A stretch of DNA of 58,632 nt from Bacillota bacterium (GTDB lineage: Bacteria > Bacillota > Negativicutes > Sporomusales > CTSoil-080): contig JAGGAC010000012.1 of assembly GCA_017889635.1 (NCBI GenBank), forward strand, positions 1 to 58,632, read 5' to 3'. Shown piece after piece: positions 35,422-44,425 of this stretch (positions within the stretch are counted from its first letter, which is position 1; each line of letters opens with the position of its first letter). A program made the position numbers and the translations under genes. Below the pieces are notes generated by a model that was not told where the DNA came from, did no database searches, and worked only from the letters and a program-made list of their open reading frames with translations.

Positions 35422-36258
35422 ATGACCAAACAAAAAATTACTATCCCCAGTCTACGTACATTCAAAGAAAAAGGAACAAAAATCCGTGTTGTTACCGCCT
35501 ACGATTATCCAACAGCTCTTCTGGTTGATCAGAGCGACATTGAAATTATTCTTGTTGGCGACTCGCTGGGCATGGTGGTGCTGGGCTATGACTCTACTGT
35601 CCCTGTTACTATGGAAGACATGCTACATCACAGCAAGGCAGTAAATCGTGGTGCGAAAAAAACGCTCATAGTCGTAGACATGCCCTTCATGTCTTATAAT
35701 ATCAGCATTGAAGACGCCATTCGCAATGCCGGAAGGCTTGTTCAGGAAGGCGGCGCTGATGCCGTTAAAATTGAAGGCGGCGCAGTTGTCATCGACACCG
35801 TAACCGCTATCGTCAATGCCGGTATTCCGGTTATGGGGCATCTTGGTCTTACCCCTCAGACAGCAGCCCAGCTTGGCGGCTACAAAGTCCAAGGTAAAGA
35901 CGCGGCAGCAGCTGAACGAATGGTAACTGACGCCCAAAAACTCGAGGAGGCCGGTGCCTTCGCCGTTGTTCTTGAGGCTATTCCCGCGCCTTTAGCAGAA
36001 CTAATTACTAAAAAACTAACCATCCCCACCATCGGCATCGGCGCCGGAGTTCATTGTGATGGACAAGTACTTGTTACCCACGACATGGTTGGCTTTTTTG
36101 ACCGCTTCATCCCCAAATTTGCCAAACAATATACTAACATTAGTAATCCGATGCTAGCAGCCTTCCAGCAATATGCCAAAGAAGTAGCCGACAGCACCTT
36201 TCCCGGACCTGAGCACAGCTTCACCATGGACGCCGAATTACTTAAGCGGTTGTACTAA
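35422..36258 (+). CDS. panB: 3-methyl-2-oxobutanoate hydroxymethyltransferase
   Basis: 278 residues. First committed step of pantothenate synthesis: adds a hydroxymethyl group from 5,10-methylene-tetrahydrofolate to ketoisovalerate. VTAYDYPTALLVDQ near 24-37, VGDSLGMVVLGYDST near 46-60, DMPFMSY near 87 and GHLGLTPQ near 141 are family motifs, with metal ligands Asp47 and Asp86 by position. Its substrate is the valine precursor made by the ilv genes at the other end of the window. AGGAGG-type site (GGAGGT) precedes the ATG. It is followed after 11 bases by panE. Confidence 0.95.
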   Translation: MTKQKITIPSLRTFKEKGTKIRVVTAYDYPTALLVDQSDIEIILVGDSLGMVVLGYDSTVPVTMEDMLHHSKAVNRGAKKTLIVVDMPFMSYNISIEDAIRNAGRLVQEGGADAVKIEGGAVVIDTVTAIVNAGIPVMGHLGLTPQTAAQLGGYKVQGKDAAAAERMVTDAQKLEEAGAFAVVLEAIPAPLAELITKKLTIPTIGIGAGVHCDGQVLVTHDMVGFFDRFIPKFAKQYTNISNPMLAAFQQYAKEVADSTFPGPEHSFTMDAELLKRLY

Positions 36259-36269
36259 ACAAGCCAATT

Positions 36270-37190
36270 ATGAAAATCGCAATAATTGGCGCCGGGGCCA
36301 TGGGAAGTCTGTTTGGCGCTTTTCTGGCACGTGCAAACGAAGATGTCTGGCTTCTTGATGTCAGACCAGATCATATTAGCGCCATCCGCGCAAACGGCTT
36401 AAGGGTAGCCTCTTCGACAGACCAAATCATTGCCCACCCCCATGCCGTAACCGATCCTGACGAAATCGGCACAGCGGATTTAATAATAGTTTTTGTTAAA
36501 GCTGCCGATACCAGCGCTGCGGCAAGCGTTGCTTCAAAATTGCTTACTGCCGGCACAACGGTGCTAACCTTGCAAAACGGGTATGGCAATGCCGAGCAGC
36601 TTGCTAAGCTAATAGAACCCGCAAGAATTATCGCCGGAACTACCGCCCAAGGAGCAACATTCCTTGGCCCTGGGCAAATTAAGCATGGCGGAAACGGGGA
36701 AACCATAATCGGCGAACTTATCCCCAACCCAAGCACTCGCTTAAATGCCATTGCTGCTATCTTCAGTCGCGCTGGTATCCCGACCACTACAACGGTTAAT
36801 GTAACAAACCTGCTTTGGGGTAAATTGATTATCAACGTCGGAATTAACGCCCTTACCGGCATCACTGGTCTAAAAAACGGCGAAATAGCTGACTTTGCTG
36901 AAACTAGTGATATTCTGCGCCTAGCAGTACTAGAAGCCGCTCAGGTTGCAGCCGCCGCTGGTATCAGCTTACCTTATGACAACCCTGTAGACAAAGTATT
37001 GGCTGTTGCCAGAAAAACAGCGGAAAATCGCTCCTCAATGCTGCAAGACCTCGATAATAACCGGCTAACTGAAATAGACGCCATAAACGGCGTCATTATC
37101 TCAGAAGGAGCCAAACTAGGTATAGCTACTCCAGTTAATACCGTCCTAACCAACTTAATAAAAACACTATCCAAAAAAGCGCGCTTATAA
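36270..37190 (+). CDS. panE: 2-dehydropantoate 2-reductase
   Basis: 306 residues. NADPH-binding GAGAMGSLFG (7-16) at the N-terminus, KAADTSAAA near 77 and the catalytic Lys in LLWGKLIINVGINALTG (about 187-203). It reduces ketopantoate to pantoate, the step after PanB. Only a weak ribosome site is visible, so it may depend on coupling with panB. panC and panD are not in the window. A strong terminator follows. Confidence 0.95.
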   Translation: MKIAIIGAGAMGSLFGAFLARANEDVWLLDVRPDHISAIRANGLRVASSTDQIIAHPHAVTDPDEIGTADLIIVFVKAADTSAAASVASKLLTAGTTVLTLQNGYGNAEQLAKLIEPARIIAGTTAQGATFLGPGQIKHGGNGETIIGELIPNPSTRLNAIAAIFSRAGIPTTTTVNVTNLLWGKLIINVGINALTGITGLKNGEIADFAETSDILRLAVLEAAQVAAAAGISLPYDNPVDKVLAVARKTAENRSSMLQDLDNNRLTEIDAINGVIISEGAKLGIATPVNTVLTNLIKTLSKKARL

Positions 37191-37203
37191 CTTTTATAAT
37201 ACC

Positions 37204-37250
37204 AAGAAGCCTCCAGTCGTAGTTTATTATCCTACGACTGGAGGCTTCTT
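37204..37250. terminator. Terminator between panE and the SDR gene
   Basis: A perfect 19 bp stem (core AGCCTCCAGTCGTAG and complement) with a 9-base loop. T's follow on both sides. It ends the panB-panE unit and can serve the convergent SDR gene. Confidence 0.85.
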
Positions 37251-37273
37251 CTCAATGTCCTATAGCTTTTATA

Positions 37274-38038
37274 TTAAACTCCTACAACCGAACCGCCACC
37301 ATCAATAATCAGGATCTGTCCGGTAATCATACTTGCGGCCTCACTTGCAAGAAAACATACCCCTGATGCAATTTCCTCCGGCTTAGAAAGTCGCTTGAGC
37401 GGAATGGGCTCAGTGGCATTTTTCATCATTTCCGGCGGAGCATTTTTCATTCCTTCCGACAAAACGCCACCAGGTGCCACAGCATTTACCCGGATGCCAT
37501 ATTTAGCCCATTCAACAGCCCCCTGTTTGGTCAGCTGCACCGCTGCCCCCTTACTGGCGCTGTAATGTGCTGAACACATCGGTTCCTTCATTCCCCGTAC
37601 CCCGGCAATTGAGGCAAAATTAACAATCGAGCCAGTATTGCGCGGAATCATCGATTGGTTAGTAACGGCCTGCATCATAAAGAAAACACCCTTAGAATTA
37701 ACATTCATTACCTTATCCCATTCGGCCTCAGTAATTTTATCAGCTGGAGCGCCTGCCAGAATGCCGGCAGCCTGAATAAGTACGTCGATCTCTCCCATCT
37801 CTTCCCTAATTTTGCTGACAGTAGGAGCAATATCGCCTACCTTAGACAAATCCAGGCAGTAGCCTTTAACCTCACCTTTTTGCCCTAATTTTTTCACTGC
37901 TTCAGCAAGATTATCCGCAAGAATATCAACAATCGCCACTTTTGCTCCGCTCTCAACCATTGTTTGAGCGCAAACATAACCAATGCCTCTCGCGCCGCCT
38001 GTTACCACTGCAACTTTACCATCAAACCTAATATCCAT
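37274..38038 (-). CDS. Short-chain dehydrogenase/reductase (SDR)
   Basis: 254 residues. Classical SDR: cofactor loop TGGARGIG (about 13-20), Asp after the second strand (VDIL, about 37) suggesting NAD(H) preference, QAAGIL near 91, Ser in FASIAG near 143, Tyr and Lys in YSASK (about 160-164), and the C-terminal GQILIIDGGGSV. Substrate cannot be told; alcohols, sugars or hydroxyacids are all possible. GGAGG lies before the ATG. It is a single gene on the minus strand. Confidence 0.88.
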   Translation of the reverse strand: MDIRFDGKVAVVTGGARGIGYVCAQTMVESGAKVAIVDILADNLAEAVKKLGQKGEVKGYCLDLSKVGDIAPTVSKIREEMGEIDVLIQAAGILAGAPADKITEAEWDKVMNVNSKGVFFMMQAVTNQSMIPRNTGSIVNFASIAGVRGMKEPMCSAHYSASKGAAVQLTKQGAVEWAKYGIRVNAVAPGGVLSEGMKNAPPEMMKNATEPIPLKRLSKPEEIASGVCFLASEAASMITGQILIIDGGGSVVGV

Positions 38039-38256
38039 AAATCAACCTCCATTTATTATTACATTTCATGTTCATACTAAAAAACCGTAAGAAAATATTG
38101 CCTTATTCATTATAAACGATATGGACAATTCTGAAAAATCGGTATTTCATATTACGGTAATAGGATTATCTTATTCACACCGACAACCGCTCCATTCACC
38201 CCCTTATTACGGCTGGCATACTCTATAGCGATAAAGTAAAAAAGGAGTCACCTGCC

Positions 38257-38508
38257 ATGATAACCGCCATTCTAAAAATGCCATCTTTTTGCATCGGCGT
38301 CTTCACAGCCATCTTCGCCATTATCTGGTTTGCAGCCTGGATAGCTAACGCACTATATAATACACATTTTGATTTATACAGCCTGCGTGATATGTACCTA
38401 TGGTTGATGACCCAGCTAAATGCCACCCATGCTATAAACTCCATCTGGAACAGTCCACGTGGCTTTGCTCCAGGCGTTCCGCCCGACTCTTCCCAATCAA
38501 AACAATAA
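38257..38508 (+). CDS. Small membrane protein, unknown
   Basis: 83 residues, with one strong hydrophobic helix (about 10-33, rich in Ile, Phe, Ala, Trp), a polar middle and a Pro/Ser-rich tail. No family recognised. A ribosome site (AAGGAG) lies nine bases before the ATG and TATAGCG-like sequence sits upstream. It is isolated between genes on the other strand. It may be real, but nothing beyond the ribosome site and composition supports it. Confidence 0.45.
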   Translation: MITAILKMPSFCIGVFTAIFAIIWFAAWIANALYNTHFDLYSLRDMYLWLMTQLNATHAINSIWNSPRGFAPGVPPDSSQSKQ

Positions 38509-38588
38509 ATCCATACCTCTTTTACAAAGTACGGACTACATTAGTATAGCTTATAAACAATTAATTTTTCTAGGCAACTCCCCAGCGG

Positions 38589-39164
38589 TTATGCACTATC
38601 TTTCACCATATCGATGAAATACCTATGAATACGGTCATCCTGCGTTAACTCTGGGTGGAAAGCAGTAACCAGTATTTTCCCCTGCCTGGCAATTACAATA
38701 TGTCCGTCAACAGCCGCCAGTACCTTAACCGCCGCTCCAGCGCTTTCAATATACGGGGCCCGAATAAACACCGCCCGCAAGGGCTGCTCGCCAAACTCCG
38801 GCACATATAAATCTGCCTCAAAACTCTCGCGCTGACGGCCAAAGGCGTTGCGCCGCACGCTAACATCAAGCAATCCCAGCCGCGGCTGCTGGCTGCCAAC
38901 AATCTCCTTAGCCAGCAAAATCATTCCGGCGCAAGTACCGTAAATCGCCATGCCTTCCGTCGCCCGACTCTTAATCTTATCCATCAGCCCCCAGTCCACC
39001 AACATTTTACCAATGGTGGTACTTTCGCCGCCTGGAATAACTAACCCATCTACGCCGTCAACATCAACCGCTTTTCTTACCTCTGTCACTTCAACCCCAC
39101 AGCCCTCAAGCATCAACCGATGTTCCCGGAAAGCTCCCTGCAGAGCAAGTACACCTATTCTCAA
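38589..39164 (-). CDS. pdxT: Pyridoxal phosphate synthase glutaminase subunit
   Basis: 191 residues. Class I glutaminase: Gly-rich IPGGESTT (about 45-52), nucleophile in YGTCAGMI (Cys near 78), and His-Glu in AFHPELT near 170. It delivers ammonia to PdxS. Start is TTG 39164, two bases after the pdxS stop, with only a distant GGAG. ATG starts further in would remove conserved N-terminal residues (GVLALQGAF). Confidence 0.95.
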   Translation of the reverse strand: MRIGVLALQGAFREHRLMLEGCGVEVTEVRKAVDVDGVDGLVIPGGESTTIGKMLVDWGLMDKIKSRATEGMAIYGTCAGMILLAKEIVGSQQPRLGLLDVSVRRNAFGRQRESFEADLYVPEFGEQPLRAVFIRAPYIESAGAAVKVLAAVDGHIVIARQGKILVTAFHPELTQDDRIHRYFIDMVKDSA

Positions 39165-39166
39165 AA

Positions 39167-40048
39167 TTACCAGCCCCGCTCCTGCATACGCTCGTTGGCC
39201 GGTATGTTCGATATCTCAATTCCAACCATAGCTTCACCCAAGTCCTTTGAAACCTCAGCCAATACTTTAGGATCGTTATAATAAGTTGTTGCCGCCACAA
39301 TAGCTTTGGCCCTTTTTGCCGGGTCTCCTGATTTAAATATCCCGGAACCAACAAATATTCCATCACAGCCCAGCTGCATCATCAATGCGGCATCAGCCGG
39401 AGTAGCAATCCCGCCAGCAGCAAAATTGACTACCGGTAAACGACCTAACTTTTTCGTTTCTTTGACAAGCTCCAGCGGCGCGGCAATATTCTTGGCAAAC
39501 GCCGCCACTTCGTCGTCAGGCAGACTCGCCAGCACACGGATCTCTCCCATCACCATCCGGATATGTTTTACCGCTTCCACCACGTTTCCCGTCCCGGGCT
39601 CACCTTTGGTCCGAATCATTGCTGCCCCTTCACCGATACGGCGCAGAGCCTCTCCGAGATTTTTAGCCCCACAAACAAACGGAACCTTAAACTCGTTCTT
39701 ATTTATATGGAATTTATCGTCTGCAGGCGTAAGCACTTCACTCTCGTCGATATAATCTACACCTAGCGATTCTAATATTCGTGCCTCCACAAAATGACCA
39801 ATACGAGCCTTAGCCATTACAGGTATTGTCACTGCCCCCATAATCTTTTCCACAATTGTTGGGTCCGCCATCCTGGCTACACCGCCAGCCGCCCTGATAT
39901 CAGCAGGTACTCGCTCCAGCGCCATAACCGCGCACGCCCCTGCCTCCTCAGCAATCTTGGCCTGTTCAGGCGTAGTCACATCCATAATAACGCCGCCCTT
40001 AAGCATCTCAGCCAGGCCGGCCTTTACAAGAAAAGTGCCTTGTTCCAT
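39167..40048 (-). CDS. pdxS: Pyridoxal phosphate synthase, PdxS subunit
   Basis: 293 residues. It condenses ribose 5-phosphate, glyceraldehyde 3-phosphate and ammonia to pyridoxal 5'-phosphate. Catalytic lysines lie in [12 protein letters not shown] (about 79-90) and [15 protein letters not shown] near 205-220, and the [12 protein letters not shown] region near 41-52 is diagnostic. ATG 40048 has AGGAGG upstream. It forms a two-gene operon with pdxT; the product would serve the PLP decarboxylase and others. Confidence 0.97.
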   Translation of the reverse strand: MEQGTFLVKAGLAEMLKGGVIMDVTTPEQAKIAEEAGACAVMALERVPADIRAAGGVARMADPTIVEKIMGAVTIPVMAKARIGHFVEARILESLGVDYIDESEVLTPADDKFHINKNEFKVPFVCGAKNLGEALRRIGEGAAMIRTKGEPGTGNVVEAVKHIRMVMGEIRVLASLPDDEVAAFAKNIAAPLELVKETKKLGRLPVVNFAAGGIATPADAALMMQLGCDGIFVGSGIFKSGDPAKRAKAIVAATTYYNDPKVLAEVSKDLGEAMVGIEISNIPANERMQERGW

Positions 40049-40099
40049 ACTAGCATTACCTCCTGAATCTATACAATTAAAGTAAGATTAAAGCAACAG

Positions 40100-40798
40100 T
40101 CAATCTCCAGAATTATCTATTTTCATTTTTGCCCAAACACCGCGAACTATCTCCCTGGCAAAAGGCCCCAGTTCCTGATCAGCGTAGGCTCTTATCACTC
40201 CGGCTGCCACCTGGCGAATTGCGCCCCTAATAATTTCGTCGTCACGTATTCCCTGTCCGATTAGTGTTTCTTCAATATCGACAGCTGCCGCTAATGCTTT
40301 CTCGGCAGCCACCGTGTTAATCATTTGAACAACGTCGGCGTTGCCCTGCACAACCTGCCCAACAGGTGCAAATAGCTTTTTCGCCATAACAACTAGGTCC
40401 TGTGGTCGCTCATTAACAATTACTACCGGGTCCCCCCCTAGTGCCATCTCTCCAGCATTGCCAACAATTTTAACACTTATACACCGAACCGACTCTGACG
40501 CAACTTGTTCTAGTTCCTTCTGGGTAATATTCGTGGCAATATTAATAAGCACCATCTCAGTATCCAGCCGGTTAAAAGCTTTTATACACCCAACGACTTC
40601 TTTATCCGGCACTGCTAAAATCACCGCGGAGCAGTCCATCATCGCTTCCAGCGATTCTACCTCTGTTACCCTCCATTCTCGGGTAACCGCCTTTAAAATA
40701 GCCGGGTTACGATCATATACCACCATATTAACTTTTGTCGCCAGACGCCTTATTAATTCTTTTCCCATTCGGCCTGTGCCAATCAGCCCTATCCGCAT
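40100..40798 (-). CDS. ProC/F420-type NAD(P)-binding dehydrogenase
   Basis: 232 residues. An N-terminal Rossmann motif GLIGTGRMG (about 4-12) and a middle VILAVPDKEVVGC resemble pyrroline-5-carboxylate reductase or coenzyme F420-dependent oxidoreductase domains, followed by a helical part with a likely dimer interface. The ProC catalytic pattern near the C-terminus is not clear, so I do not call it proC. ATG 40798 has a G-rich site before it; the longer frame to 40843 is not favoured. It ends 51 bases before pdxS and may be unrelated. Confidence 0.65.
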   Translation of the reverse strand: MRIGLIGTGRMGKELIRRLATKVNMVVYDRNPAILKAVTREWRVTEVESLEAMMDCSAVILAVPDKEVVGCIKAFNRLDTEMVLINIATNITQKELEQVASESVRCISVKIVGNAGEMALGGDPVVIVNERPQDLVVMAKKLFAPVGQVVQGNADVVQMINTVAAEKALAAAVDIEETLIGQGIRDDEIIRGAIRQVAAGVIRAYADQELGPFAREIVRGVWAKMKIDNSGD

Positions 40799-40988
40799 AT
40801 TATACCCCCAGCTTTGTAAACTACACCCTGGTTTTAACCGCACATCTAAATATATGTAGCTTTTCGTTTTTGTGCCACATATGTTATGTTACCAATATGT
40901 TAAAATACCTAAAATATAGTGCTCCCAGTTATATTTTCCGATATAATATAATTGTAAGTAGTGTAATCATCGAAAAAGGGGGATTCAA

Positions 40989-42374
40989 TTGAACAAGTAT
41001 TATGTAGTTGATACCAACGTTTTACTGTACTCTCCCCAGTCGATTTTTGCCTTTAATGAACACACCGTAATTATCCCGGAAGTAGTATTAGAAGAACTGG
41101 ACCGTTTCAAATCGGAAGCCACCGAACGAGGTGCCCACAGCCGGGAAGTCAGCCGAATCATTGACGAGCTTAGAACCCAGGGCAATCTCCTTGACGGAGT
41201 GCCGTTAAATGACCATGGCGGAATCCTAAGAATTGAAACCAACTGCCTGGAAACATCGTTGCCACCCCATTGGAGCCGTGGCAAAGCAGACAACCGCATC
41301 CTACAAGTCTGCAAAGGCTTGGCCGAAACTAACCACCCCACTGTATTAGTAAGCCGCGATACTAATATGCGGGTTAAAGCTGTCATTCTTAATATTCAGG
41401 CCGAAGACTACCGCAATGATAAAGTAGCCTCCATTGAAGAACAATACACCGGCAGGGCTATAGTTTATACCTCTTCTGAAACAATTGACCACTTTCATCT
41501 TGACGACACCAACTGGATTGAATCAGACAAACTCAATATATATGATGAAACTAACCATAAACTATCACCAGCGTCTTTTGTCACCAATCAATTTCTACTT
41601 ATTCGTTCCACCGACAATGACCGTCACACCGCCCTTGGCCGCTTTGACGGCGAAAAAGTTGTTCAGCTAAAATACCGCAACCGCAACCCTTTCGGCGTTT
41701 CGCCGCGCAACATCGGACAGGTTTTTATGCAAGAATGCCTGATGATGAACGCGGAAGAAGCGCCGCTTGTTATTATCAAGGGCCCGGCCGGCACCGCAAA
41801 AACCTTTTATTCTCTTGCTGTAGGTCTTCACCGGCACCTTGACTGCCGGCCACGTGACTATAATCATATTCTGATCTGCCGTCCCTATATTCCCATGGAC
41901 GAAGACATTGGTTTTCTCCCTGGCTCTGAAAGTGAAAAAATTGGTCCGTTTATGCGCGGCGTCCGCGATAACCTTTTCACACTTATGTCCGGTCACACTA
42001 TGACCGAATCAAAAGAAATATCCCAGGTTGAGGACACTGTTCAAATGCTGTTTGAAAAACGAATTGTTCAGACGGAAGCTTTAGCCTATCAGCGAGGCCG
42101 ATCACTCTATAAATATTGGATGATTCTTGATGAAATGCAAAATGCCACTCCACGCCAAGCCAAAGGTGTGATTACCCGCCCCGGTCTAGGCACCAAAATC
42201 ATCCTCCTCGGCGACCCTGAGCAAATTGACAACCCTTTTCTGGATAGCCGCTCTAACGGACTCAGTTATGCCAGTGAAAAAATGCGCGGCTCCAAACTAT
42301 GCTTTCAAGTTACACTCCAGTATGACGAATGCGAACGCTCGCCATTAGCGGCTGAAGCAGCCCTCCGGCTGTAA
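40989..42374 (+). CDS. PIN-PhoH ATPase, YlaK-like
   Basis: 461 residues. An N-terminal PIN RNase domain (about 1-145) begins with VVDTNVLL (Asp8) and continues with acidic residues at ELD near 38. The C-terminal PhoH ATPase has Walker A GPAGTAKT (about 265-272) and Walker B ILDEMQN (about 379-385), with the arginine-rich ICRPYIPM between them. PhoH2-type fusions act as RNA helicase-nucleases in vitro. Start is TTG 40989, with AGGGGG seven bases upstream. It is a single gene, like Bacillus ylaK. Confidence 0.88.
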   Translation: MNKYYVVDTNVLLYSPQSIFAFNEHTVIIPEVVLEELDRFKSEATERGAHSREVSRIIDELRTQGNLLDGVPLNDHGGILRIETNCLETSLPPHWSRGKADNRILQVCKGLAETNHPTVLVSRDTNMRVKAVILNIQAEDYRNDKVASIEEQYTGRAIVYTSSETIDHFHLDDTNWIESDKLNIYDETNHKLSPASFVTNQFLLIRSTDNDRHTALGRFDGEKVVQLKYRNRNPFGVSPRNIGQVFMQECLMMNAEEAPLVIIKGPAGTAKTFYSLAVGLHRHLDCRPRDYNHILICRPYIPMDEDIGFLPGSESEKIGPFMRGVRDNLFTLMSGHTMTESKEISQVEDTVQMLFEKRIVQTEALAYQRGRSLYKYWMILDEMQNATPRQAKGVITRPGLGTKIILLGDPEQIDNPFLDSRSNGLSYASEKMRGSKLCFQVTLQYDECERSPLAAEAALRL

Positions 42375-42379
42375 CCGAG

Positions 42380-42388
42380 TTATACACA
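42380..42388 (+). promoter_or_regulatory. Single DnaA box
   Basis: TTATACACA, an exact TTATNCACA match, just after the phoH stop. Weak support as it stands alone. Confidence 0.3.
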
Positions 42389-42405
42389 ATAACAGAATTA
42401 GAACC

Positions 42406-42434
42406 TTGACTTATCTTGTTAAGCTAAGTATAAT
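42406..42434 (+). promoter_or_regulatory. SigA-type promoter after phoH
   Basis: TTGACT (42406-42411), 17-base spacer, TATAAT (42429-42434). Transcripts would begin near 42441. Confidence 0.65.
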
Positions 42435-42440
42435 TATTCA

Positions 42441-42515
42441 TAATATATAAACTTAATATTAGGCATTGGTATTAAATGGAGGAGTCTGTCATCAACAGGA
42501 CTCCTCTTTCTATTT
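42441..42515 (+). ncRNA. Candidate small RNA or attenuated leader
   Basis: About 75 bases lie between the strong promoter at 42406-42434 and a hairpin (GAGGAGTC..TGT/ACAGGACTCCTC, 42478-42506) followed by TTTCTATTTC. The second arm (ACTCCTC) is complementary to ribosome binding sites. No reading frame fits. It may be a stable small RNA, or a leader of the transporter gene 160 bases downstream that is normally cut short. The hairpin could also just end phoH transcription. Confidence 0.45.
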
Positions 42516-42516
42516 C
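42478..42516 (+). terminator. Intrinsic terminator after phoH
   Basis: GAGGAGTC(TGT) pairs with (ACA)GGACTCCTC, 11 pairs with one bulged base and a 5-base loop, then a T-rich tail. Confidence 0.7.
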
Positions 42517-42675
42517 TCAATTTAACTATGAATTAACCTTTACAATCTAATCCATTATAAGTAATGGCCAACTTCGATATTTACCGGCGTTATCTTATCT
42601 GAATTCTTTATTCGCAGGAATTATAGCAAAAAAATGTAATTAGTATATAAATCACCAATAGCAAAGGAGCACCTT

Positions 42676-43965
42676 ATGAGCACTCAAATTATCTTATCCA
42701 TAACCATCTTCCTTGTTGTATATGCTGTAATTATCTCCGAGAAAATTCATCGGACAATCATCGCCCTGTTTGGTGGCATACTAATGATTGTTCTTGGTGT
42801 TGTCTCTCAAGAACGAGCCATCCATTACATTGACTTCAACACCCTCGGTCTCTTAGTCGGAATGATGATCATTGTCGGCATCACTGCTGAAACCGGCCTG
42901 TTTCGCTATTTGGCCATCTGGTCAGCAAAAAAAGTTAACGGCAACCCTGTTAAGCTATTCTTTGTTCTCAGCATACTTACCGCCGTTCTGTCTGCCTTCC
43001 TTGATAACGTTACCACTGTACTGCTAACCGTTCCAGTCACAGTCAGCATTACCAAACAGCTAAAAGTCAAACCTACTCCATATTTGATCGCCCAAATTTT
43101 CGCCTCGAATATCGGTGGTACCGCCACCTTGATCGGTGACCCGCCAAATATTATGATTGGCAGCGCCGTTAAAGAACTCACCTTTCTTGCTTTCATAAAT
43201 AACCTTACAGCAATAACCGCGCTTATTCTGATTATTACATTATTGGTTATGGCACTCATTTACCGGTCAGAACTTACAACCACCAAAGAGCTTTGCCAAA
43301 AAATCAGCGAAATGGATGAAACAAAACAACTAAAAAATATCCCTCTTCTTAAAACCTGCCTGTTTGTATTAACTCTCACTATTTTACTGTTTATAACCCA
43401 CCAGTACTTTCATCTGGAATCCGCTACCGTAGCTCTATCCGGCGCTAGTCTGCTACTTCTTTTAACCGCCCGCAGCAGCGAACACAGCTTAGAACATATA
43501 TTCAGCAAAGTCGAATGGGTAGCGCTCTTTTTCTTTGTCGGCCTGTTCATCCTAGTCGGCGGATTAATAGAAACAGGAGTTATCTCTTATCTGGCGCAAA
43601 AATCAATTGAACTTACAGCCGGCAATCTCACTGCCGCGTCACTTTTAATCTTATGGGTTAGTGCCATTGCCTCGGCATTTGTTGATAATATTCCATTTGT
43701 CGCCACCATGATTCCCTTGATCAAAGACATGGGCTCATTAGGCATTACCAACCTTGATCCCTTATGGTGGAGCTTGTCTTTAGGAGCCTGCCTTGGCGGC
43801 AATGGTACCATCATCGGCGCTAGTGCCAACATCATTGTTGCCGGGTTAGCCGCCCAAGAGGGCTACAACATTTCTTTCGCCAGCTATTTTCGTATTGGCT
43901 TTCCGCTAATGCTATTATCCATCTTAATATCCAGCGTGTATATTTACCTCCGCTACCTCCTGTAG
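42676..43965 (+). CDS. ArsB/NhaD-type ion transporter
   Basis: 429 residues with about 11-12 helices. Family motifs of the ion transporter (IT) superfamily: [13 protein letters not shown] (about 112-124), [16 protein letters not shown] (about 150-165) and the repeated half with [13 protein letters not shown] (about 334-346) and [17 protein letters not shown] (about 374-390). Members are ArsB arsenite pumps, NhaD Na+/H+ antiporters and P-protein-like carriers. No ars genes are near, so the ion is unknown. GGAG lies before the ATG. Regulation may involve the terminated RNA upstream. Confidence 0.85.
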   Translation: MSTQIILSITIFLVVYAVIISEKIHRTIIALFGGILMIVLGVVSQERAIHYIDFNTLGLLVGMMIIVGITAETGLFRYLAIWSAKKVNGNPVKLFFVLSILTAVLSAFLDNVTTVLLTVPVTVSITKQLKVKPTPYLIAQIFASNIGGTATLIGDPPNIMIGSAVKELTFLAFINNLTAITALILIITLLVMALIYRSELTTTKELCQKISEMDETKQLKNIPLLKTCLFVLTLTILLFITHQYFHLESATVALSGASLLLLLTARSSEHSLEHIFSKVEWVALFFFVGLFILVGGLIETGVISYLAQKSIELTAGNLTAASLLILWVSAIASAFVDNIPFVATMIPLIKDMGSLGITNLDPLWWSLSLGACLGGNGTIIGASANIIVAGLAAQEGYNISFASYFRIGFPLMLLSILISSVYIYLRYLL

Positions 43966-44065
43966 CACCACATACTCACCATCACATTATATCCAAAACT
44001 CACTTCTAAAATTGAGCGCAGCCCTCATTTATTGGTCATATTATATACCAATGAGGTGGTATAAT

Positions 44066-44398
44066 ATGGCCTACTCTATCAAAATTTCCTTATCCAACAA
44101 ACGTTTGTCATTATTCCAAGATAGCAGACTCATCAAAAATTACCCTATCGGCGTAGGAAAAACACTAACGCCCACACCAACAGGAGTTCTCACGATTGTC
44201 AATAAACGACCCAACCCGGGTGGTCCTTTCGGTGTAATGTGGCTTGGTCTAAGTGCAAAACACTATGGCATTCACGGAACTAACAACCCATCATCAATCG
44301 GCGGTTACGTTTCCCATGGATGTATTCGGATGCATAACCATGATGTCCTTGAATTAGCTAACCGTGTTCCTATTGGCACAATAGTAATAATTAGTTAA
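44066..44398 (+). CDS. L,D-transpeptidase (YkuD), no signal peptide
   Basis: 110 residues, just the catalytic domain. Conserved HYGIHGTN (His70) and SHGCIRM with the catalytic Cys86, His84 and Arg88. These enzymes make 3-3 peptidoglycan crosslinks or attach proteins. The chosen ATG 44066 has GAGGTGG six bases upstream. Neither this start nor the longer frame from 44012 gives a convincing signal peptide or LysM domain. B. subtilis YkuD is a spore protein, so a sporulation role is possible. Confidence 0.88.
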   Translation: MAYSIKISLSNKRLSLFQDSRLIKNYPIGVGKTLTPTPTGVLTIVNKRPNPGGPFGVMWLGLSAKHYGIHGTNNPSSIGGYVSHGCIRMHNHDVLELANRVPIGTIVIIS

Positions 44399-44399
44399 G

Positions 44400-44421
44400 A
44401 AGAGTGGCAAATGCCACTCTT
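44400..44421. terminator. Short bidirectional terminator
   Basis: AAGAGTGGCA and TGCCACTCTT, two bases apart, between the convergent L,D-transpeptidase and DUF445 genes. Tails are moderately T-rich. Confidence 0.55.
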
Positions 44422-44425
44422 AGTC

